From the NCBI RefSeq assembly GCF_016802725.1, contig NC_052665.1:558001-622000 (forward strand): 64,000 bases of DNA. The letters run 5' to 3'. Source of the DNA: Solenopsis invicta (lineage: Eukaryota; Arthropoda; Insecta; Hymenoptera; Formicidae). Shown one piece after another: positions 35,374 through 46,606 of the stretch. Position 1 is the stretch's first letter. Every line of letters begins with the position of its first letter. The notes beneath the pieces were generated by a model, which saw only the letters and a program-made list of their open reading frames with translations, made no database searches and was not told the origin of the DNA. Made by a program: the position numbers and the translations under genes.

Positions 35374-38317
35374 AGTTATTTATACAACATATCTATTCTT
35401 TACATCTCTGATGCTTGAAATTTACATATCTTTCTTTTCAATAAGAAATAATTAGTCCCCTTCTTTCTATTGAACTATTAGCCAAGGAAAAGAAAATTTG
35501 AAATCAAAAATCAGTTTATTATTATTAAAATTGAGGCCAAGAGTTCTCGAAAGTTCAAGTAATCGCAAATTGCTTTCTTTATTATTCAAGACTTTAGACG
35601 ATTGGTCGTTTGATGTATTTTCCTTGAATGAGGCCGCTCTGGGTACACCAGTGAAATACCTGGGTTATGACCTCCTCAATCGATATGGTATGATTCACAA
35701 GTTTAAAGTACCTCCCGTAGTTTTGGAATGTTTCCTCGGAAGAGTCGAGGAGGGTTATTGCAGGCATCGAAACCCATACCATAACAATCTCCACGCTGCT
35801 GATGTTGCGCAAACGATGCATTACATCTTGTGTCAAACGGGTTTAATGGTGAGTATCCTTCTTTCTCTTCCCTTCTCCTTCTTTTCTCTGTTTCTGATGT
35901 ACATATAATAAGAGGATAATTAACCAGTTGTGATCACACTTCCAAATAATAACATAACGGTTACATGGGGTCCTATAAATCCCCCTGCATAAAATCAATC
36001 GCTATTTGTCAGCTTTTTGATATTCCGTCGCAAAAACTTTATTGGACATACCTTGTTCTTTAGCGTCCAATAATTTTTTTTAATTAAAATTAACATAATG
36101 AAAAAATTCAAATAAAGAAGCCGCAAAATTTGACCTTTTATAAAAAATATTCATAACATTTTTAACTTTTGAGATAATTTAACAAAAATTTAGGGGTGTG
36201 TTCTCAAGATAGTATACTTTTAGGTAAAAATTAGTTTCATAAAAGATTGTTTGATTTTTAATGATCTGTGTATGTACTCTTGAAGTTAGCGTGGGGTCTT
36301 TTGGACCCCTAGTGATCTCAAAGGGTTAATAACTTATTTTTGAGAAAATTTTCAAATCAAATATTTGGTCATGATTATTATTATTAGCACACATGATATA
36401 TTATAATATATATATACAATTTACAATTAGCATGTATAAATATAGGTGGATTCTTTACTCATCCTTTGCTATCTTTGTGTTTCATCTACGCGAGATAGTT
36501 GATACAAACTGAATATTCCTTGTAGAATTGGCTGACCGATCTCGAAATTTTCGCCACTCTCGTGGCAGCGCTTATTCATGATTACGAGCATACTGGGACC
36601 ACAAACAATTTCCACGTAATGTCCGGTAGTGACACAGCGCTCCTATATAACGACCGAGCTGTGCTAGAAAATCATCACATCTCGGCCAGCTTTCGGTACG
36701 TGCAAATTCCATTATTTGCGATTGCAATCTCGAGCAAATCGTAGTTTTGTATTTTATTTTAGATGATTTTATTTTTAAATTTGCTATATACAGATATTAA
36801 AAACTTTGCAATATCTATCACGAGACATTATTATAATAAAATAATAAAATAATAAAATAAATCACCCTTAAAAATTTTTAATCTTTATAAATTGATTTTA
36901 CCGGTTTTTTTTCTTTGAAACGTTTTTATATTTATATGACTTTTTTTATACAAAAATGTTGCAGTGACTTGGACTTTTTATATTGTAGACACAAATAGAT
37001 AGCAAATATTATAAAAATAGGATTAATATCTCACATAGAGATGTGCTAATGTATTTTAATATTCCGTGTTTTAGGATACTCAGAGAAGATGATTGTAACA
37101 TACTACAGAATTTGTCGAGAGAGGAATTTCGAGAATTTCGATCACTTGTAATTGACATGGTTCTTGCCACTGACATGAGTTTTCATTTTCAACAACTGAA
37201 AAATATGAAAAACTTAATAAGTTTGGCGGAACCAAGCGTTGATAAGAGCAAAGCCGTTAGCTTGGTTCTTCATTGTTGCGATATTTCGCATCCTGCCAAA
37301 AGATGGGATCTTCATCATAGGTAAATTTTTTTCCGACAGCAAATGTTAAGAAATATATGTTCTTATTTAACTTTGATGACATATAGTTTATTATAGAAAT
37401 TATAGAAACAAAGAGATCATTTTTTACAAAATTTTTAAAATTGAATAAAAAGATTAAAGAAAATTTATAATTTAAACTGAACTTAAAGATTTCTTTCCTA
37501 TTAATTTACATTGTAATAAAAACGAAAATAAAACAGTACATGATGTAATAATAAACGTGTGATTGTAATTTTCAATTCCCAGATGGACGATGCAACTTCT
37601 AGAAGAGTTTTTCAGACAAGGTGATAAAGAGAGAGAGCTTGGATTGCCTTTTTCTCCTCTATGCGACCGCAATAATACGTTAGTAGCTGAATCTCAAATA
37701 GGATTCATAGAATTCATTGTCGAGCCTAGCATGCAAGTATGCAGTGACATGCTGGAAACCGTTCTCGCGCCGCTCAATGTCAAGGATACTGCGGACGAAC
37801 CCAGCAATGGTAAAACCGTTTTAATACTTTAATTAAATTAAATTACAAAATTTAATTACATCATTTCAAATGATTGTGTTTTGAATTTATTTTCAATTTG
37901 ATTTTATTTGTCTATAAATCAATTAATAATTGTATAATAATGATGTTGCAGGTTCAGGAGGAGAAAATAAAAGGTGCAAAATTGGAAAACCTTGGATCTC
38001 GTGTCTTGCAGAGAATAAGAAAAGTTGGAAAGAACAAGCAGTCCGAGGTATGTTAAGACATACAATTAAATGTAGATATTATTTAATCGTATAGTTAAAA
38101 ACTTTTTAATAACAAAGTTTTAACGCAATTAAGGATTTTTTAAATATTTTAACATTAAATGGAGTTTATTTAACTAATTATTTTCCAATAATGAGACTGA
38201 GTGCAACGGATAAATCATGTTTTATCTGATGCAGATGCAGAAGCTAAAGCACAAAAGGAACAAGAACAAAAAGTCAGTGGGGACGGTGGAGGAGCGCAAG
38301 TTCCAGCCGAAAAGTGA
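25819..38317 (+). CDS. PDE1-type Ca2+/calmodulin-dependent cyclic nucleotide phosphodiesterase, 10 exons, 5' incomplete
   Basis: Hydrolyses cAMP/cGMP to 5'-monophosphates under Ca2+/calmodulin. Exons: 25819-26004, 27016-27229, 27649-27762, 34920-35169, 35591-35848, 36526-36695, 37075-37320, 37583-37809, 37952-38047 and 38235-38317. All joins are GT-AG and in phase, giving 613 residues before the stop. Order (numbered from the first visible residue): a Ser/Ala/Gly-rich N-terminus; a probable calmodulin-binding and autoinhibitory segment, LRCLLRQLQ to LEAVFIDET, about 133-170; the PDE1 signature DDELSEVQ and VREWLASTFTR; then the PDEase I domain about 255-545. Metal ligands are His318 and His322 (YHNNLH), His358-Asp359 (IHDYEHTG) and Asp466 (CCDISHPAK). 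The purine-clamp Gln517 is in ESQIGFIEF. The C-terminus is charged and Gln/Glu/Lys-rich. The first exon starts mid-codon and has no ATG, so at least one upstream exon is missing. Orthologous to Drosophila Pde1c in family terms. Confidence 0.95.
26106..26418. mobile_element. MITE in PDE1 intron, ends CACAGAGAAAAAAG
   Basis: Inverted termini: CACAGAGAAAAAAGTATGTG with GTGACTATAATTGCA at the left, TGCAATTATAGTCAC with TACTTTTTTTCTCTGTG at the right. The total length is about 313 bp. The interior repeats TATAGT / ACTATA motifs. A similar motif set (ACTATAAATTATAGTT) continues to 26.8 kb, suggesting a second, more decayed copy. A 16-nt duplication (ATACCATACTATGTAT) follows at 26857-26889. Confidence 0.7.
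29558..29710 (+). CDS. Candidate alternative cassette exon of PDE1 (51 codons)
   Basis: This GC-rich segment lies in the 7.2-kb intron between the exon ending ...IDET and the exon starting RLADEDD. It has a perfect TACTAAC branch-site motif 16 bp before a CAG acceptor, a 153-nt open stretch and an AG|GTTGCG donor. Its entry and exit phases both match the flanking exons. Inclusion would therefore insert 51 residues, starting VSSGGNECARSSRRGAG and ending QKRKLRTPVWA, just before the conserved DDELSEVQ region. The peptide is Arg/Gly/Ser-rich with a basic C-terminal end and no domain I know. It could also be a downstream part of an alternative first exon, or chance. Only the splice signals and phase support it. 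Confidence 0.38.
33285..33380. repeat. (GT)n microsatellite with GC variants
   Basis: About 45 dinucleotides, starting as gcgcgcgcgt and then uninterrupted gt. Mirror Thr/His open frames on the minus strand are artefacts. Confidence 0.95.
35323..35371. repeat. (TC)n microsatellite in PDE1 intron
   Basis: About 24 TC units lie between the exons ending at 35169 and starting at 35591. Confidence 0.95.
35924..36325. mobile_element. piggyBac-type MITE, copy 2 (PDE1 intron)
   Basis: A 402-bp non-coding element flanked on both sides by exact TTAA (35920-35923 and 36326-36329), the piggyBac target duplication. Termini are CCAGTTGTGATCAC at the left and, reverse-complemented, CCCTTTGAGATCAC at the right (11 of 14 identical). 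Homologous to 6790-7177, including GGGGTCTTTTGGACCCC near the right end. It sits in the PDE1 intron between exons 35591-35848 and 36526-36695, same strand sense as the gene. Confidence 0.88.
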
Positions 38318-41300
38318 AGAATACACCGAACGATTATATTTTTTAAGAATCTCTGTAACTTTAGGTTACGGGGAAGTTTATGATCGCATTGGATGGCATC
38401 TATGATAAGTTTATGGACTTCTTATTACGCTTACGAATGATAGCTAAGCGTCATTCGGTAGTACAAATAGACATACGGATATTAGATGTGAATGGAAATA
38501 ACGATCTAAGCACAAAATATGTTGGAGAATAATTTGTTTAGACACCTTTGATCGACACCAAAGATCCAAATCATGTATTTGTTCTATTATTTTTATAGAA
38601 TATTCATAGAATACATCTCAACTAATTTATTTTTTATTGTTCCATGATTATACTTTTTGTATTGTTTCGTAAGTATTCGATTTCATACAGCACCCCTTGA
38701 GATAATCACCGTCGATGTCGCATTAGATTAGGTATATGTTTTTTCTAATTAATTTCGAAAGCTTCTTGAGGTTTGTTTTTGTAAAAGTTTCTCATTTTTT
38801 AAGTAAAATATTTTTTTAATCGACGATTTAACATCTTGAAATTCCTCCAAATTATATAACTTAATACATGATAGAAGAATTGATAAAAAAAATAACGTAA
38901 ATTACGAATTATATATTACGATTATTTCACACAAGTAGAATGTAAATCATTCATATCTTTTTACTATTTTTAATTAAACAGAGCAAGAATTGACATAACG
39001 GTTAGATAAAATCACTAGTATATTATAGCGGAAGACACAGTAAAAAGTACAAAAAAAGAAGATATCCTCAAAGGAAAAAATTAATTCATATATTTCCTAA
39101 AGAGCAAAATAAATTTAAACTATATTAAGTTAAATGAGAATTTAAATAATCAATTCAATTTTGCCGTCAAAACTTAAAGAAAATCTAATGATGCATCAAA
39201 GTTGCATCAACACAAAATGTTTTGGTTATATGTATACATGATATATAATTACAATTGTAATTCATAATGGCTATTTTCTTTTATTTTTTTATATTTTTGA
39301 ACTAATATTATAATTATCGACGGTGATTACACAAGATTTTTATTTCTTGAATAAGAGAGATTTTTTTACTAATTACTTATATATCTAATTTCCGCACAAG
39401 AATATAAATATTGCACAAAATATTGAAATTTCTTTGTAATTCTATTTATTTATTTATTTTTACTGTATAGAGTATATACATATATAAAATAGAGAAAAGA
39501 TATTTTCTTTCTGAATAAAACGGGGGCCTGAGGTTTGCCTTTTCAATGCGATCTTTGCAAGCTTAGAATGCAAAACGTTATTTGTGACAGAGACCATTTG
39601 GAAACTTGGGAACATTGCTCCCTCTCGTTCACATGTTTATTAGTCGCGGCAAAAAGATCTATAGAAGCAAAATATTCTTGTACATACCGTTTGTTAGATG
39701 TGTACTCGTATACACGTACTGGTTCAGCTTTAATATGTGTGTATGTAATGTATAAAGAAAAACAAATAACAAGATACGGCTAGTGTTTAATCGACATAGG
39801 CGTACTACATATTTCGTGTATATGTACATATATATGTATATATGTATATGTATATATACAAAAAAAAAGAGAAAGAAAACATTATTTTGTTGAACTCCTT
39901 GCGATATCGCAGATGTAGAATGTACATGTTAGCACATGTAGCGACGCACACGTCCGTATTTAAGTTTGTAATAAAACATATCCATGAACGAATGCGCATT
40001 AGAAAATGCATACATTCTTGATACAAAGACGGACAATTGCCATTGTATCAATGCATCATTATCATCCTGTGTCATACGCGTAAAGGAATCGGAGAGACTT
40101 CGGTGAAATAAAAGATTTACTATTCTTTCTTTCTTTCTTATCATGTAGAGAAAGTGTTGCCGTTATTGCAAACATTTTACTTTATTATTTAGATGACTAT
40201 AAATGTATAATTTTTAAGCATTCGCGTGTTACATACTTAGTAATTGTTACTTAATATATTGCGCTATGTTAATTAAATCATGAGAAGAAATTTGTGTAAT
40301 TTAATTAACTTTCGCAGAATCAGCCTCTTTTCATTTATTTTGCGATAGAAAGATGCTTAATTTCTTTTTATTCGTTTATTAAAATAACAAATGATAAATG
40401 AAAGTATCTACCGAAATTGAATCCGATTCTGTACACGTGGCAATAATTTGAGGTAAGATTATGGAGAAACCGTTCATATATGTATACATATATGTATATC
40501 TGTAAGCACATGTATACGTATATGTATAGCATAAAATAGGACACATACAGAGATAACAGATTTTTCGAGTGGAACGTTTTATCGTTACAAAGATATTATA
40601 TACATACATATATCGATATATAGATGTATAGAATAATCTCACTATTTCGAGATTGAACATATCCGTCCTGTATTTATTTAATTTCCCTCATTCATGAATT
40701 CTCAACACTGCTATGGAACAAATGTTTCGTGTTATTAATACAATATAATAGATAACGCTTATCTTCTTCTTCGTCATCATCTTGTAATGTAGCCTGACCA
40801 AATCGACAAAATCAAAAACTTAGCATTGAAGTCTCGGAAAAGATCCGAGCAAACTCCAAAAATTAATTGCTACGCTCACACTATTCACGCAATCAAATCT
40901 TATTTTACATTTAATTTCTCTTTTCATATTTTTGGTTATTGTTCAGATATTCTGTTTTTAATCAAAATTTGGAAATTTTTTACGCAAAATTTTATTTAAC
41001 TCAAAGTGTTTGCCTTATTTTTAATTTTAAGAATATGAATAATATATATCATGTATTATTGTAAAGTTATAAAATTAGTTTACGTTTCATAAGAATCAAA
41101 CTTTAATCTATGGCTGTGCGCCGGTCGTGTATGATTGAATTTTTTTTTTCCTACAGCAGAGAGGGGCCAAAACGCATGATAGAATTAAAGTACATTGAAA
41201 TCACGATTGCATTAAGAGAATTATTGACCAGTCACGTAAATAAAAAAAAATTAATTGGTTATAGCGTAAAGACATTATTTGAATTCGCATGGCGCGGCCG

Positions 41301-42624
41301 GCCCGTTGCTCTCAGTAAATGAATGACGAAATGCGTTGCTGGACTTAAAAACTCTAAAAACTGTAGACTAAACGTAAATCTACTCTGCGTTAGAAACACA
41401 TGTTTATATTCACGTGGCTCGGTCGTTTCATTGTCTAGAGCTCTCTTTAAATTGATACTGGCCTTTCCTTATACGATATGCGCAATAATATGCGAATTGC
41501 GGGATAATCACAAGAAAGAAGAGAGCGAGAGAAAAAGAAAGAGAAATAGAAAAAAATAAATAAAGCGACACTGACGGTGTCGCAAGCACATTATTACGCT
41601 TGACTACAAAGCACCTCCCAAATATGTTTAATATAAGCAAATGATTAGTTAGTATCAGGTAGTTTGATGAGACAAGCGAGAAAATTTGATGATATCATTC
41701 AAAATGAGTAAGGCGTTTTAAGAATACTCGAGACCAATACTATTAACTCTTAAGATAAAAGTGCACACGTGAATTCCTCTTCTTTTCTTCAGTCTCTTTA
41801 TTTCTCTTCAATTGGTATATCCGTACACCTATACCATTCTTAATCTCGTTAATCTCGATTATTGTAAATCTCATTGTCAGTGGACGATGCGTTCGCGCCA
41901 TTACATTGATGCTGATCGTTTTTAAATATGTGTCACCACGAATTATAATGATTCTACATTCTCCGTTTATTTTTCAGCACAATTTAATAATAAGAAGTGT
42001 ACATAACCGGCAACTTCAGCACCATGTCCATTCGATGTGATGTAATGAAATGTAAACGTATAACGAGAGATATATTAATATATTACACAAAGATACGTCA
42101 CATGTATGATTAGCATTGTACTATGCGTAACTTTACAAAAAGAAAAAAAAATAAAAATACTCGATTACTTAAACGCTGTCGATTTAATTCGAATAACAAA
42201 TAAAAGGACATATAATGAAATGATTTTTAATCTCTATGATTTATTAAATACTTCTTACATTGACAAAGCATTTCAACTTAATCCTATAAGCAATCTACAA
42301 AGAATTTTTTTCGATCGACTTGATAATTTTCCAAACATAATTTTACAGAAACTACAGCTATAAGTTAATTGATATTAAAATTACGATATGTATACATATT
42401 AGCTTGTATTCGTTTTAGTTTTTTTACAGTGAATAGAATACGTTATAACAACTGTCGAAAAATTTATATGTGAATATAAAAATTTCTATTTTTTCCTATT
42501 TTATTTTTTTAATTCGAAAAATTGATGGAAAATAAAAATTTCTTTCGACTTTGTTTATTTTATAAGAAAACGAATTCAGAAAAATATTCAAAAAGTTTTA
42601 TTTATTTTAAACGTTGCATATCTA
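38318..42624. other. Convergent intergenic region between PDE1 and SDR
   Basis: It holds the PDE1 3' UTR of unknown length (an AATAAA candidate with nearby GT-rich sequence is at 39514-39519) and the 3' end of the minus-strand SDR. Open frames of 60-93 codons are AT- or TA-repeat-driven and unrecognised. A pocket at 41.1-41.6 kb has mixed GC but no family match. Confidence 0.5.
42601..42606 (-). terminator. Candidate polyadenylation signal of the SDR gene
   Basis: AATAAA on the minus strand begins 19 bp beyond the SDR stop codon. Further AT-rich sequence follows. If used, the 3' UTR would be very short. Confidence 0.4.
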
Positions 42625-44536
42625 TTATTCCGTTGTGAACCGTTTAACATTCTCCACAGTGAATACGGTGTCGTGTATCCTCGTAAGTATAAGTTCTGAT
42701 ACCTGAAATAGATAAATTATGGTTATGCGTGTGCGTAAAATATGACGTAATATGTGATGATTTCATACATAATAGAAAGTTATAAAATTTAATCATATAT
42801 ACAGGGTGTCCCATTTTAAATGATTTAACCAAATATCTCAAAAACTAAACTCAGTAGACAAAAATGTTTCAGACAAAAGTTGTATGATTTTGAGGGGGAC
42901 ATAAGATGGTGTCATTAATTTGACCTTGAATAGTTGCTTGAAGATCATGTAAAGGACACCTTCAATTTTTTAAACGGGACTGTCTACTTTTTATTACATA
43001 TTCTTGTAGATTATCTCGAGACCTTTCCAAAACACTACAAGAAAGTTTATTTTTGTTGAGTACTTTCCGAGTTGTAAGGCTTGAAAGCTACGGTATACTG
43101 TAACTTTCAAGCGTCATAACTCGGAAAGACCTTAACAAAAATAAACTTATTTGTAATGTTTTGGAAAAGTCTCGAAATAAGCTACAAGAATATGTATAAA
43201 AGATACAATATTAAAGTATCGGTAGTTCTCTAATTAAAGGGTATTGGTACTTCCATAACATTCTATATTTTTTCAATCACAATATGTCAATCAATTACAA
43301 TATATATGTGTATATATATATATATATATATAATAATAATAATTGATAACCATGTGATGATAATTGTTAATTATTATTGTTTACACGTTATGCGCTCAAA
43401 CATAATAATTATTCCGCGTTTCTTTCTTGCACGTTTATAATCAAATGAATTTTGTATATTTATAATTGCAAATATACAAAAGTATCATAACAAAATCATT
43501 ATATCAAAAGCATCACATCTTTTTGTAATCACCTGTACGTAAGACGGACTACTCAGTACATAGATAACTGCTTCTGCAACATCCTCGGTTTCCAGGACTG
43601 GCCAAAGATCTTTCGAGATCGCGTCAGATAAAACACTTTCCGTTAACATAGGTGTTCTTACCCCACTAGGGCTGATGTTCTGTTTACAAAAATATTATTA
43701 ACATTTCAAATATATCGTTACGTCTATTATTATTATGTTTTTGTTCTACACTCTTTGCTACAACATAAAGCTAGTAATTGTCACTAGATTAAAATTACTA
43801 TCGTTATCAATATTGTAAATGTAACTATCTAACAACATTGAGAACAGGTAGACTTAAACTACTATTAAAGATAGATTCATACTAATATAAGTTTAATTAC
43901 TCACGAGGAATAAATCTAATTCATTGTATTTTTTAATCTACTAACATTATTGTCGCATTGACAAGTTTATAATACAAAGAATTTGTATATATACCGTGAC
44001 TTTTACATCAAGATTTGCATTTTTCACTTCATTACGTAGACTTGCTGCCATGCCAGTGATGGCAAACTTACTAGCGCAATATACACTAACTGGCATAGTA
44101 AATGCTTCAGCGTTATGTCCTGCTACACTGTGAATGAAACAAAAAGATGACAAGCAATACTACAAGAAAAACTCAATTCTTGCAAACTTGGGTATTATAT
44201 AGAGAATTATTATAAATATTTCCATAAATATATCTCATCTAATAAGATTTGTATAATTGTATAAGAAAGTTTTTTTAATTTTATTATTGCATATTTTATT
44301 TTTACGTATTGTTTATTATTGTATCTTTTTTAAGCCTTTTTAATTAACAAAATATAAAGTAATTTTAACACAAAAAAAGTTGGTATTTGTGAGCACGCAC
44401 GTGCTTACATATGTAATAAATTTATTTTTAATAATTATAAATTTTGTATGTTTAAGAAAATTTTGCATTTTTTATTATCAGACGGGTTTTTGTTTAGGCA
44501 GATTAATAAAATGTTTATTAATACCAACTATATAAT

Positions 44537-44584
<48 letters not shown>

Positions 44585-44592
44585 GCGCGCGC

Positions 44593-44637
<45 letters not shown>

Positions 44638-45342
44638 AAGAATACAAACAGCGTTTTATACTTTTATTTCATAGAAAATTTAAACATTTTCATATTTACG
44701 TTAACATTTACCTATTAATATTAATGATCTGACCCGATGCTTTTCGCCTTTTGACGGACTGCACTAATTCCCGCGAACAGATTGCTGATGCAATCACATT
44801 CACATCCATAATTTCGTGATATGTCTCTGTCGATCCCTCTTTCAATAAAAATACAACAGTTTCTTATATAAAGTCAATTTTAAATGTTTGCATAATAAAA
44901 ATATTGCAAAAGAATCTTTATAAGTAAAATATCCAGCAGACACAGTATCCTTGTCAATATTAAACAAATGTTTTTGCAGTTATATAACTTATATGTTGCT
45001 TGAAGAAAAAGAAAGAACGAAAGAAGATGACAATTTACCTATAATCGATTCGAATGAAAGCACGCCGGCGTTATTGATCATTACGTCAATACCGCCTAAT
45101 TTTTCCTCCGCCCATTTAAACACTTTGAGGATATCCTCTTCTTGTCGGACGTTGCATTGCATCGTATATATTTCAGCTTTAAGCTCAAGTTTGATACTTT
45201 CTGCCAATCTGTTCAGCTTTTCCAGTCTTCTTGCCACAGCAATCACTTTCATTCCATTCTTTGCAAGTTCTCGTGTGATCTGCATACCTATTCCGGCACT
45301 TGCGCCAGTAATCATCGCAATTTTTCCTACCCAACGATTCAT
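42625..45342 (-). CDS. Short-chain dehydrogenase/reductase (farnesol dehydrogenase / DHRS11-like), 5 exons, 262 aa
   Basis: NAD(P)-dependent cytosolic oxidoreductase of the classical SDR family. Close insect relatives are annotated as farnesol dehydrogenase, acting on terpenoid alcohols in juvenile-hormone metabolism; the substrate here is inferred. Exons in transcript order: 45342-45039, 44838-44712, 44127-43995, 43679-43533 and 42702-42625. All are GT-AG and in phase, 789 nt with stop. Motifs: Rossmann TGASAGIG at 12-19, an Arg-rich NADP-favouring ARRLEKL after beta-2, NNAG at 90-93, and the active-site YCASK (Tyr160, Lys164). The usual catalytic Ser site near Tyr minus 13 is not Ser here: the text reads NINSVAGHN, with Ser144 two residues before the normal place. 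Length is typical. Intron 4 contains a palindromic repeat element. Convergent with PDE1. Confidence 0.92.
42802..43240. repeat. Repeat element with 90-bp palindrome (SDR intron 4)
   Basis: It starts with CAGGGTGTCCCATTTTAAAT, a start seen in many insect interspersed repeats. Its core is an inverted repeat: 42995-43090 pairs with 43106-43196. Shared blocks include CATATTCTTGTAG, CCAAAACA and TTTATTTTTGTT. The right boundary is not clear. A (TA)n tract follows at 43307-43332. Confidence 0.65.
44542..44637. repeat. Compound microsatellite (GA)n-(CG)n-(GT)n in SDR intron 2
   Basis: About 20 GA units, a short gcgcgcgc bridge and about 23 GT units. It lies 75 bp from the exon 2 donor at 44712. Confidence 0.95.
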
Positions 45343-46027
45343 CGTGGCAAAAATCTTTCGTGTAACTGTCGACCGACTAAACTGCTTCAGTCACCTTTAA
45401 ATGCTTATCCTCACCAACAACTAATTTATCAACCACACATCAACGATGAAATATTTGTAATAAGATATTTTTCTCAAATTAAAAAAATTTTTAATGTAAA
45501 ATAATTATTTTTTTCAAATTTTGCACAAAGGCTAATCTACAATGTGCTCTTTGGTTTTTGTTTCTTGCTTTGTCTGTTAGCGTTTGGCTCACTATTTTAT
45601 CTACCAACGTGTTTTTTGTCTCTCATGTTCATTAACTTTTATCTCGCCAATTTCAGTAAAATAGCTTGCGAAAAAATAAAAAAATAATAGACAAAAAGCA
45701 AAAAACAGGAAGCAAAGCACATTGTATATTAACTTTAAACATTTATCAAAAATGTCAGAAAGACATTTTTTCAAACGTTAAAATAAACACATTTTTAATG
45801 AAATGAAAAAAACTTAACTCATTATTTTTAATATTTTTAAAAATGTTTTTAAACTTTATGCTTGTTATTCGATCTTGTTTCTCTTATTTTGTTTATTGTG
45901 TTATTAAAACTGTTTTTAAATGTTTTTAAACTTGAAAAATATTTTTTTCTGACGTTCTAAACAAAAAACTTTTCAAATACTAAAATAAAAGTTTGTATAA
46001 TGAAAAAAACTTATTTAATTACTATGC

Positions 46028-46590
46028 TATGTGTCGCTCGTATGTTGATAAATTCTAACAACAAAAAACGGCGGGTCAATAACAAGCAATAAATAAAGTT
46101 GTTTTAAATTAAATATATTTTCTCATTACATATAAATAAGCAATGCGGAACTAGTTCCTGTTCCACTATAAGCTTTCATCAGCCGCTATAATAGATAACG
46201 TTAACAAAATAATTACATAGTCTAACTGTATGCCAAAATATTAACTAAGGAAATTGAAATTAAAATGATAAAAAAAATAACCAAACTAGTTTTCGTAACG
46301 CATTTTATGGCCATCGTTTCAAAATACGCGTTACGTATTTGTATGTAATGAGAAAATATATTCAATTTAGAACAACTTTATTTATTGCTTGTTATTGGCA
46401 AGTTTTTCGTTGTTAGAGTTTGTGAACATACGAGCGACACATTTTAAAACGCTAGCCATAAAATGCGTTACGAAAACCAGTTTGGTTATATTTTTTATCC
46501 TTTTAATTTCAATTTTGTTAGTTATTATTTCGGTTTACAGTTAGATTATGTAATTATTTTGTTAACGTTAGGATATCTATTATTATCTTT
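46028..46590. repeat. Interleaved double inverted repeat
   Basis: Arm A (46028-46135) pairs with arm B (46343-46442), sharing GTGTCGCTCGTATGTT, CAACAAAAAAC, AACAAGCAATAAATAAAGTTG and a TCTCATTACATA block. Arm C (46185-46325) pairs with arm D (46445-46585), sharing GTAACGCATTTTATGGC, AAATTGAAATTAAAA and AACGTTAACAAAATAATTAC. The order is A-C-B-D, so the two hairpins cannot form together. Non-coding; a transposon remnant is likely. Confidence 0.75.
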
Positions 46591-46606
46591 TCAAAAGAAA
46601 GAGGAA

